A stretch of 11,500 nt of DNA from the NCBI RefSeq assembly GCF_037975245.1, contig NC_092567.1, positions 17,765,876 to 17,777,375 of the forward strand, read 5' to 3'. The notes beneath the pieces are model-generated. The model did not search any database, had not been told where the DNA came from, and saw only the letters and a program-made list of their open reading frames with translations. This document shows positions 1-6,703 of the stretch, in pieces. Both the position numbers and the translations under genes were made by a program. The stretch is from Apostichopus japonicus. Taxonomy: Eukaryota > Echinodermata > Holothuroidea > Aspidochirotida > Stichopodidae. Each line of letters opens with the position of its first letter. Within the stretch, counting starts at the first letter, position 1.

Positions 1-8
1 ATTTTCTA

Positions 9-76
9 CCAATCAGAAATGTCGTACGAGAGACATTCTTGCGGCATACACGAAATTTCGGCGAATCAACCAATCA
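9..76 (+). promoter_or_regulatory. Two CCAAT boxes upstream of a gene relic
   Basis: Two CCAATCA heptamers occur at 9-15 and 70-76, about 110 and 50 bases before the ATG at 121. CCAATCA matches the NF-Y binding consensus, and paired CCAAT boxes are common in TATA-less animal promoters. No TATA box is seen. The assignment rests on position and motif only, and either copy could be chance in AT-rich DNA. Confidence 0.3.
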
Positions 77-467
77 CAACGTTTGTTAATATTGACAGAA
101 CAATTGTTCCGAAAACAAAAATGGCCGCGTTCAGTAGTGGAGGTGTTACACGAAAGTCGCTTCGAGAAAACTGTATTATACACGTTAAAGATTGCTCCAA
201 ATCAAAATTTATTGAACTGACAAGTAATTCATAAGAGAGATTTAAGAAATTTGCATTGAAGTGGACACAATTTGATTGCAAGGAGGCAGAAATAGCCAGA
301 TATTCCGCGACGGCGATCGGCCTAACGTTAACAATTTCAGAATGTGTTGGGGAAGTTTACTACATCGAGACACACAGTATGATGATACCACATTAAATGT
401 TACAAACGGTTTTGCGACATAACTAAAGTCAAAAGGCAGGCAAAACTCGCTGAAAAACGCGCTGCAG

Positions 468-1569
468 GTATGTACTAGTATTTTTGTCAAAAATATGTAA
501 CATTCTGTATTAATCCATTTTTTTTTTCAACCAGCCCCTTAATTTTAGTTAGGCCTAGGAGGCTAGGCCCTACCACTGTTTTTCCAAATTGCCCACTTGG
601 AAAAAAAAATGTATGTTCGGCGTAGAGCTCAGCCAATTTGACTAAACTTGACGAATTTTAACGTACACAATATAACCACTATGCAAAGATAATATAGCGA
701 TAGAAATATCTTGCTGGTGCAAGGCATAATATCTACTAGTAGTAGGCGTATGTAAATTTTACCCTAATTCAAATCTGGCTTTTCGAATTCAATCTAGAAA
801 AGATATGCTCACACACAGTATAAGGTCTATTAGTAAACAGTTTGACTGTGATGTAAACAGCACCATTGACCAGCATATTTCTTTCAAATGTCTCAACTTG
901 TGGGTTACACCATGCTGACAAAGCAAATTACAGGTTTGATCAAAAACACTGCATATAGCCTACTGCAAATAGCCTACATAGAGCAAATTTATTCAGCAAA
1001 ATGTAATTTTCTTGTTGTAATTTTCTTGTCATCATTCAAACATGAGCAATATACTTAGTCCTGATACACTGATGGTATGCATGTACTTCTTAGTTCATTA
1101 TGACTTATGAGAATGGGCCCTCAATAGGAAGAAGACATATGTATAGATTTTTTTTTTTTTTGTTACGGCAAATACGGTAAACAAAATAAAAACAGTATTT
1201 ACAAAGGTATATATATGCATTTTGAATTTGGAAATGTAACCTTTTCTGTCAACTTGTGTTAAGATTGCGAGGAAACTTTAAATGCCTTTAAGAAATTCGA
1301 AGATTTTGCTAGAGCATGTTGCTGAACATTGGCAATTTATTCTTCCTTCAAATTTTTAAACATAAAAGTTAAACTCTTAATATTATTTTCCTTTTTGATT
1401 ATTGAATGATACTAATGATTAGGGAGTGAAAGTTGGGGACGAAATGCTTTGAATCTTAAGTAACAAAAACGGTGGAGGCAAATAATCCTTGCTCAAAATT
1501 TTGAAACTTACCTTATTTGTTGCAAAACATTATTTAACAGCTATTTTTCTTTTTATTTTACTCATATAG
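468..1569 (+). other. Intron of the Cys/His-rich gene relic
   Basis: The 1102-base interval is bounded by GTATGT and a pyrimidine-rich ATAG. The exon 1 reading frame (after its frameshift) and the exon 2 frame join in phase across it as ...KRAA-E-TDVNK. It is AT-rich, includes T-runs near 521 and 1148-1161, and has two 14-bp tandem duplications near 948-975 and 1002-1029. I see no other gene in it. Confidence 0.5.
948..1029. repeat. Two 14-bp tandem duplications in the intron
   Basis: actgcatatagcct (948-961) is followed directly by actgcaaatagcct (962-975), with one mismatch. tgtaattttcttgt (1002-1015) is followed directly by an exact copy (1016-1029). Both are head-to-tail pairs with the same unit length, 26 bases apart. 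Confidence 0.75.
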
Positions 1570-1773
1570 AAACGGATGTAAACAAGCTGAATGATGACGC
1601 AGATGAAAACGAACCGCCAAGGAAACGCGCCCTCTGGTCCGACAATACAAGACGAAGTGGTCCAAGAGAGTGGAGGAAACGCCACATGTTTCCGAATGAA
1701 TGCTTCATCTGTCATTCCGTCAAAATGAAACCTTATAAGTTCACAGGGAAAAGACTGGTAGTGAGACTTATGA

Positions 1774-2440
1774 GGTGTGAGATTGTTAATGGTGGAAAGG
1801 ATATTAGAATTGTATACCCAGTTGGTTGCTCTACGGGGCCAAGCGGGCATGAAACCCATGAAATGGATATCAAACTCAAAGACGCTTTTAGAAGGGATTC
1901 CAAAGGAACATAGGGCTAAGTCAGTTGATAAAACTAGACAGAGGTTGACGTCAACAAAGATCTTAGGATTGACTTGGCATGCAGAGTCAGACAAATTTCA
2001 ACTTAAGAAGCCAGTAATGATTAGTAAAGTTGAAACCTTAACCAAGCAAATTGTTTTAAGCAAGCTATCATCAGTGTTTGACCCTCTTGGAATTATTGGG
2101 CCTATTATAGAAGTAGCTAAGATTGGAATGCAAAATAATTGGGGAAAAAGAACTTGATTGGGATGATCCTAATGTAGGGGGTCTAGAATCTGAAATCAGA
2201 AGGTGGTTGGAAAATTTAGTTAATTTAGACAAAATTGATATTGGAATATGCTTGTGCCCAAAGGGTAACGCAGACCAAAGAATGCATGTGTTTTGTGATG
2301 CTTCGAGCGATGCATATGCAGCTGTGGTTTATTTAACAACCATGGGGGTAAATGGAATCAGGGTGCAGCTAGTAGCTTCAAAAGCGAAGGTGGCTCCTGT
2401 AAAAGCTATAAGCATACCTAGATTAGAGTTGTTTATTTGA
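1774..2440 (+). pseudogene. pol: BEL/Pao retrotransposon pol relic: RT end and RNase H
   Basis: Frame 1 carries the run typical of BEL/Pao polyproteins after the RT catalytic core: KWISNS (1861-1878), IPKEHRA, LGLTW (about 1963-1977), then LSSVFDPLGIIGPI (about 2062-2103) and an AKIGMQNNW segment. This is the region Pfam calls Peptidase_A17. A frameshift in the run ggggaaaaag (2141-2150) moves coding to frame 2, which continues ELDWDDP, an RNase H start HVFCDASSDAYAAVVY (catalytic Asp codon 2297-2299), KAKVAPVK and IPRLEL (catalytic Glu codon 2426-2428). A TGA ends it at 2438-2440. Upstream, the RT catalytic aspartates are absent, and nothing resembling gag or protease is present. Downstream there is no integrase. 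The element is a dead, 5'-deleted copy, and the family assignment is firm from motif order. Confidence 0.88.
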
Positions 2441-2820
2441 GAATCATTACAAAGATTTGTCGTGTGGAAATCCTAGATTAAGTTAAGTTTTTGTGGTAAA
2501 GTAAATTTTACTTAGAAGCGGTTATAAATTCCCTTCAGACTGTACACAGTCCAAGATCTATTGCATTTGTATCAGTGAATTTTGGTATAAGAACATACCA
2601 TATAAGCATACATGTTTAATTTAAGAAAGTGTTCCATGTGTTTGTGTCGAATGTAGACAGAAAGTGTTATATATAAGTTCAATAATATGTGATATAAATA
2701 CTCCAAAAATATCTTACTGTACATAGATTTGCAGTAATGAAGAAAGATTCTTGATGGTTAATGTATGAGTAAAATGTATTAAGTTTGTTTTGTTTTTAAT
2801 ACTTGAGGTAGAGTACCTCA
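2441..2820 (+). other. Internal 3' region of the BEL/Pao relic, integrase missing
   Basis: This AT-rich stretch separates the RNase H stop from the polypurine tract. An intact BEL/Pao element would have RNase H completion and over 1 kb of integrase here, so most of pol has been deleted. No reading frame with integrase motifs is visible. A 7-bp perfect inverted repeat (tgaggta-gag-tacctca, 2804-2820) lies at its end. Confidence 0.5.
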
Positions 2821-2833
2821 TGGAAGGGGAGAA
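2821..2833 (+). promoter_or_regulatory. Polypurine tract of the BEL/Pao element
   Basis: The run ggaaggggagaa (2822-2833) is all purine and directly abuts the TGTT that opens the LTR. In LTR retrotransposons this tract resists RNase H and primes plus-strand DNA synthesis, and its 3' edge defines the LTR start. Sequence and position both fit. Confidence 0.75.
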
Positions 2834-3186
2834 TGTTCTAGAGAGTAAAGTAGTCTTAACAATTTTGCACCTGCTATGTTATGAAAATAGGCAAATGCTT
2901 TCAAAATGCCATCTATTGTTTGCCCAACCATTCTGTTTTTGTTATGTAAAATTAGCATGTATTGTATTGAGTTACTGAATAGTGTGTTTTTAGAGACAGT
3001 GGTCAGTTGTAAACTGTTCTTCAGAGAGAAAGGTTGAGTGAGAAATGAGTATAAGACAGAACACAACTTGTAAAGACTGAGTAAAAGAGAAAGAGAAAAA
3101 GAGAGAGATAGAGAGATGAGCAACAAAATAAACGAGAGAACAAGCAAATTTCCTTTTGAGTATTATTTCACTTTGTCTGGTAAACA
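2834..3186 (+). repeat. Single 3' LTR of the BEL/Pao element
   Basis: The 353-bp segment starts TGTTCTAGAG immediately after the polypurine tract and ends GGTAAACA, giving the terminal inverted repeat TGTT...AACA. Inside, a TATAAGA box (3050-3056) is followed by a GA-rich stretch (about 3076-3118) and an AATAAA poly(A) signal (3127-3132). This is a plausible U3-R-U5 order with the RNA 3' end shortly after 3132. No second LTR occurs in the window, so identity between LTRs cannot be used to date it. The exact 3' edge is inferred from the AACA end, because there is no flanking duplication to confirm it. Confidence 0.7.
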
Positions 3187-3201
3187 ATCAGCCTTGGCAG
3201 T

Positions 3202-3700
3202 CATCAGGATGGGAAAGGATTTAATTTTTCCCAGTGAACGAAATGCTCATGATCAGAGATTGGAAGTTTTTGTTGTTGTAAATTACTAGAAAAAATTGTA
3301 TTTGGGATGATGTGGCCATATTTCAGGAAAATTGAGTATTTTACTTGGAGTGCTGTATCAGTCCCCCCCCCCCCCACCTGGAAGTGTGGTAGTTTTTTGG
3401 GGGGGTATTTAATAGTGAATATTGTATTTGGAAGGATGTAAGCATTCTTTCAGGAAAATTGATGAAAGGGAGTCTTATTTTAGCAATGCTTGGACTTAAC
3501 TAGTAATGGTATCGTGTCGTCCAGGGGAGGTAGTATCTCTCATCTTCTTGCACCTCGAATAGAGTGGATAAGCATCTGTCTTTTGAGTCATCAGGCCGAA
3601 GTTGAAAAAGTATTTCACTTTTGAATGAACAAAGTGCTCATAGTGTTGTAGTCAAATTTGGTTTGGGAGGGTATAGCATTCTTTCAAGGCAATTGAGAAA
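3202..3700 (+). repeat. Diverged direct repeat, offset about 390 bp
   Basis: The order catcagg ... gaacgaaatgctcat ... attgtatttggg ... tttcaggaaaattgag (3202-3336) recurs as catcagg ... gaacaaagtgctcat ... aatttggtttggg ... tttcaaggcaattgag (3589-3700). A third partial copy, attgtatttggaagg...tttcaggaaaattga, lies at about 3421-3464. The shared words keep their order and rough spacing. Much sequence between them has diverged, so this is an old local duplication or a decayed satellite-like unit. Confidence 0.55.
3363..3405. repeat. C13/G7 inverted repeat
   Basis: Thirteen consecutive C (3363-3375) are followed 23 bases later by seven consecutive G (3399-3405). They can pair as a G:C hairpin with a loop of about 23 bases. 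Run lengths of this kind are prone to sequencing and assembly error. Confidence 0.7.
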
Positions 3701-3916
3701 ATCTTTATTGAAAGGAAGTCCATGTTACAACCTACTCAGTCCAACTTCTCTAAATACAAACAAAGATGTGGATGAAGTTTTGAAGATTATTTGAAATTTC
3801 CTTCCTTTTTGTTCTCTACCATATATACTCAATCCTTTCAACTGATTAAAATGGCCTTAATCAATTAACTGGCTTATAAATTAGTAGGATTTTTAATAAT
3901 TAATGCTTTTAGATAA

Positions 3917-3974
3917 TTAACTAGTTAACAATGTTTTTTAACTAATTAATCTAATTAACCAATTGGTTAATTAG
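3917..3974. repeat. TTAATTAA-rich palindrome cluster with a 24-bp perfect palindrome
   Basis: 3951-3974 is a perfect 24-bp palindrome with half-site ctaattaaccaa followed by its reverse complement and no spacer. Just upstream, ttaactagttaa (3917-3928) is a perfect 12-bp palindrome. Further taattaa words run from about 3840 onward. The paired TAATTA cores are homeodomain-type sites, but AT-rich drift could also produce the cluster. Confidence 0.7.
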
Positions 3975-4308
3975 CTAACATATTTTAGCAGTCATAATTC
4001 ATTTATGATTTCATTCAAGGTCTGAAATAAAAAAAATTGAGTGAACTCCCATGAAACTTGCAGTGTTAGTGTACTTTCTCACTTCAGTAAAACAGCAGTA
4101 GTGGAACTGGTATATGGGTTTTAAGTATGGTAATGTAACTCCCTTTTCCATGAATTTTCTTCTCGCTTAACCACAACCATGCGTGGGGATAAAGCAATTT
4201 GTGATTAGCAACTCCTAATTCATCATTCTGTGATAAATTTAGCCCCTCCCTCTATCAGTTGCACGGAAATTGAAAACAGAGCACATAAATGCCCTATGTA
4301 CCATGGCC

Positions 4309-4489
4309 TAACACAGTACGGAGGAACGTATCGTCCCTAACAACCACACTAGGTTGTATATGTCATGTCCCCCGATTGACTAGGGGACATACACAACATT
4401 GTTTGCCCATGCGGGTCACACAATAGTACATGAACTGTAGACTTTGTACCAGTAGCACATATGTAAATCACATTCTCTTGGTTCTTCAG
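4309..4489 (+). repeat. Block A, copy 1 of a duplicated intron segment
   Basis: This matches 5920-6106 closely. Shared landmarks in order are taacacagtacggaggaacg, tatcgtc, cactaggttgt, cccccgattgactaggg, gcccatgc, ggtcacacaa, aactgtagactttgtacc and atgtaaatca. Both copies end at a splice acceptor (ttcttcag here, ttttacag in copy 2). A stem-loop sits at 4353-4397. Confidence 0.85.
4353..4397. repeat. Stem-loop inside block A, copy 1
   Basis: The arms gttgtatatgtcatgtcccc (4353-4372) and ggggacatacacaac (4383-4397) flank the 10-base loop cgattgacta. The left arm carries a 5-base extra (a repeated atgtc) and one change relative to the copy-2 arm. Confidence 0.65.
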
Positions 4490-4888
4490 AGACCACCATG
4501 GCGCTGACCAGCCCTGCTCTTTAGACAGGTTGGGTTGTGGTGCCAATGACCTTTCCAATGGAGCAGCCCAGGTGACTGATACGAATACCGAGGCTAGATC
4601 ATTCCACTTCGAATTTGGAGTAAAGCGGACTGAGGACGTGTTACTCTATGCAGAATCCAAAAGTACATTTTGCGTGGTGTCGGAATCTCAAACACATCAA
4701 TGCACATACCATCGTCGAAGAAATGAAGTGATCACATACGTTAAAGTCCATGATAACTTGAGTGATGGCACAGGTGGGAGTTCACAAATTACTAGTGGTG
4801 GAATACGTCAGGATCATGTAACAATCGAGGTGACGTCTCAATTAGGCAAGGGGTTTGATTCTTCTGTTTCGGTGTATGGTCGAAAAAG
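4490..4888 (+). CDS. Internal exon for a secreted-looking Cys-containing domain, unrecognised
   Basis: The frame is open from an acceptor (ggttcttcag, ending 4489) to a donor (AAAAAG|GTAATT, after 4888). That is 399 nt, symmetric in phase: one base, then 132 codons, then two bases. It encodes DHHGADQPCSLDRLGCGAND, then a beta-rich stretch (SFHFEFGVKRTEDVLLYAES) with FCVVSES and QC, a Gly/Ser turn region, and VTIEVTSQLGKGFDSSVSVYG ending in GRKR. Four cysteines (PC, GC, FC, QC) could form two disulfides, and alternating hydrophobic residues suggest an extracellular beta sandwich. I do not recognise the family. A second possible acceptor (tttagacag) at 4528 would shorten the exon by 39 nt in the same phase. 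Unread in-frame, it would stop at a TAA (4890-4892), so it may also be a terminal exon. Confidence 0.5.
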
Positions 4889-4972
4889 GTAATTTCTACT
4901 AAATGTTTCATTAACTGGCTCGTACGCCTAATTGTGTTATTACTTCAGAAGTGATCTCATGATTGATAATTA

Positions 4973-5130
4973 ATATGTTATTCTATCATGGACATATTCT
5001 CTTCAAAACATTATGAAACAAATTAATAAATAAATGATGCATGAAACCTATTGCCAGCAGTGTTCCAATCATGATTTCAAATATTAATGATGAGATATTA
5101 TGGATTCGGAAAGACGTTTAATAATCTTAA
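4973..5130 (+). repeat. Block B, copy 1
   Basis: This matches 6547-6703 in order and orientation. Shared stretches include atatgttattctatcatgg, acatattctct, acaaattaataaataaat, cagtgttccaatcatgattt, caaatattaat, gatattatggattcgg and aaagacgt. It lies in the intron downstream of the 4490-4888 exon. I see no coding potential and no terminal inverted repeats, so it does not look like a MITE. Confidence 0.85.
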
Positions 5131-5919
5131 GGACTCTTTTACATCAGTACTTCGGATATCATCAGCGTAGGCAGTAAACATCATCGAATATTGTGGGCGA
5201 ACCTTTCAGGTGATTATGATGATTTTGGGACATAAGTTATCACCGTTTCGCAAAGTATCATTGAAATATTTGAAAAGACACATGAAATAAAAATTCAATA
5301 ATTGTGTTTACATAACACAGTACCGCACAAACCGATTGTCAAATCCTGTTGCGATTCGAAAGATAACCGTCTGAAGAATGTTTAATATTTCCCTAAAAGC
5401 ATACACATAACATGCAGATGTTTATTTGGTTATGTTCTTATAGAAAAAAACTAGCTAGCTTAATACAATTAATATGATGTAAAATATCTAAAGCAACCCT
5501 AGCCCTAACAATTCTTTGTTCTTTGAATACTCCAGGCGCTGCTAATTGACATTTTAAGATATTTTATGTTTACAAATTCAATCCACAAACGGCTCGCTTT
5601 AATCAAGGTTGGGGAACTTCGATTAATGGTGAATATGTTAGTGTGTCACCAACACATTGCGTATCAACCAAAATAAACACCATCCAGTGCCTGCAAGTTT
5701 CGCTGGGATATATTTACAAGGATTACTAAGCGAAAGTATTAAATTAAACACACGGGCCGTGTTATAGCTGCAATATCTGGAGAGACGTCAACATATCACA
5801 AACTTATTTCACTGCTCGGTTCGTTGTTATTTGCACAGTTCAGGTCTTTGTTTTGTTCTTATATAGTTTGGAAACAACCCCTTTAAATGATAATTACTCA
5901 CTTCTTCACAGACACTTGG
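5131..5919. other. Intron interior between the duplicated units
   Basis: AT-rich sequence between block B copy 1 and block A copy 2 with no duplicated partner in the window. No reading frame, RNA gene or repeat that I can support is visible; actagctagct near 5450 is a short palindromic word only. Confidence 0.4.
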
Positions 5920-6106
5920 TAACACAGTACGGAGGAACGTATCGTCACTAACAACAACAACAACACTAGGTTGTGTATGTCCCCCGATTGACTAGGGTGA
6001 CATATTCAACATTGTTGCCCATGCAGGTCACACAAGAGTTATTGAAACTGTAGACTTTGTACCGGTATCAAATAATTATGTAAATCAAATTCTATTTGTT
6101 TTACAG
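5920..6106 (+). repeat. Block A, copy 2 of the duplicated intron segment
   Basis: This is the partner of 4309-4489, with an extra run of aac triplets (about 5948-5965) and small indels. It ends in tttgttttacag, an excellent acceptor, exactly where copy 1 ends at its own acceptor. A stem-loop lies at 5970-6010: left arm gttgtgtatgtcccc (5970-5984), loop cgattgacta, right arm gggtgacatattcaac with imperfect pairing. Confidence 0.85.
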
Positions 6107-6396
6107 GTGGTATTATGCCTTTATACGGTTCTTCTGCTGCCGCTGGTGTTGCTGCTGTTTTGGGATACAATAATAATAATCAGCAGTTATTTTTACGACG
6201 CTTAAGCGACCACAAATGTGGGAGAAACACTCAAGGCCTTATGGATTACAACTTACACGTTTGGGTGGCTCAAATTTTAAGTTGTTACTTATTCAGTTGT
6301 TTAGTTGTTAGTTGTCAGCTGTTAGTTATTGTTCGGTCAATTTTAGCTAGCTTGTTGTTATTTTAGCCTTTTGATATAGTGTTCCGCGTTAATAAA
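6107..6396 (+). CDS. Possible terminal exon with Cys-rich tail, 3' UTR and poly(A) signal
   Basis: The exon starts after the acceptor ending at 6106. Joined to the two leftover bases of the 4490-4888 exon, it reads R then WYYAFIRFF, then CCRWCCCCFGIQ, and a TAA at 6171-6173. The tail is aromatic and basic followed by a CC...CCCC cluster, which could be a lipid-modified or disulfide-rich end. The 3' UTR holds an AGTTGTT-rich low-complexity patch (about 6280-6335), an AATAAA at 6391-6396 and a GT-rich stretch after it, as at a cleavage site. A competing frame from 6109 (GGIMPLYGSSAAAG...) stays open to 6366 with a hydrophobic C-terminus, but it needs a different upstream phase. The TGC/CTG-like repeat composition could make the Cys run accidental. 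Confidence 0.4.
6391..6396 (+). terminator. Poly(A) signal of the possible terminal exon
   Basis: AATAAA lies about 220 bases after the TAA at 6171-6173, followed by tttaatagtcgtgtttcgtg, a T/GT-rich downstream element. This fits a cleavage and polyadenylation site near 6410-6415. Confidence 0.45.
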
Positions 6397-6546
6397 TAGA
6401 AGACAATTTTAATAGTCGTGTTTCGTGACTTATTTTCGGAGCTACTATATGGTATTCTTTGAACATTAAACATTTCCGTTAACATTTCTACAAATTACGG
6501 TTGAACATTTTCGTTTAAAGTTTCTTCAATTTGGTAGCTACGGTAC

Positions 6547-6703
6547 AATATGTTATTCTATCATGGACATATTCTCTCCAAACATTATCATACAAATTAA
6601 TAAATAAATAAAGCATGGAACTTATTGCCGACAGTGTTCCAATCATGATTTCAAATATTAATATTGTGATATTATGGATTCGGAAAGACGTATAATAATC
6701 TAA
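6547..6703 (+). repeat. Block B, copy 2
   Basis: This is the partner of 4973-5130. The distance from the start of block A to the start of block B is about 627 bases here and about 663 in copy 1, so the two blocks were probably duplicated together as a unit of about 1.6 kb. Similarity ends abruptly at 6703. Confidence 0.85.

Larger units (their letters stand above)
121..1770 (+). pseudogene. Broken two-exon gene for a Cys/His-rich protein, unrecognised family
   Basis: The ATG at 121 has A at -3 and G at +4. Frame 1 reads MAAFSSGGVTRKS, then a C-x2-H-x3-C cluster, a TAA at 232-234, and then stays open as ERFKKFALKW...VGEVYYIETHSMMIP to about 388. There the frame shifts to 2 and continues YHIKCYKRFCDITKVKRQ up to a donor (CAG|GTATGT) after 467. 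An acceptor (pyrimidine-rich tract, CATATAG) ends at 1569. Exon 2 starts in matching phase and gives a basic stretch (PPRKRALW), then FPNECFICHSVK. The W-rich helix-like part, the YHxxCY motif and the FPxxCxxC motif resemble, from memory only, uncharacterised multicopy proteins of marine invertebrates; the Cys/His pairs could bind zinc. The 3' limit is unclear because frame 1572 runs on to a TAG at 1911-1913 while BEL/Pao coding begins in another frame near 1774. One stop and one frameshift suggest a pseudogene, although sequencing error is possible. Confidence 0.5.
3187..4308. other. Non-coding stretch with diverged repeats and palindromes
   Basis: There is no usable reading frame on either strand. 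The stretch contains degenerate repeats (3202-3336 against 3589-3700, and a third partial copy near 3421), a C-run/G-run inverted repeat (3363-3405) and a TTAATTAA-rich zone (about 3840-3985) with palindromes. Nothing resembles an RNA gene. Confidence 0.5.

Noticed and set aside
2804-2811. tgaggtag resembles the let-7 microRNA seed
   Set aside because: Only eight bases match, the hairpin is 7 bp with a 3-base loop, far too short for a pre-microRNA, and it lies inside a retroelement.
2818-3187. Minus-strand Leu/Ser-rich frames
   Set aside because: They are the complement of the GA-rich LTR interior, with signal-peptide-like composition but no real coding features.
4973-5130. Block B as a MITE
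   Set aside because: I see no terminal inverted repeats or flanking duplications. Its pairing with block A in fixed order points to a larger duplication.
6115-6366. Frame starting MPLYGSSAAAG as an independent gene
   Set aside because: Its ATG lies just inside an exon bounded by a strong acceptor, and its phase does not fit the upstream exon. It is kept only as an alternative frame.
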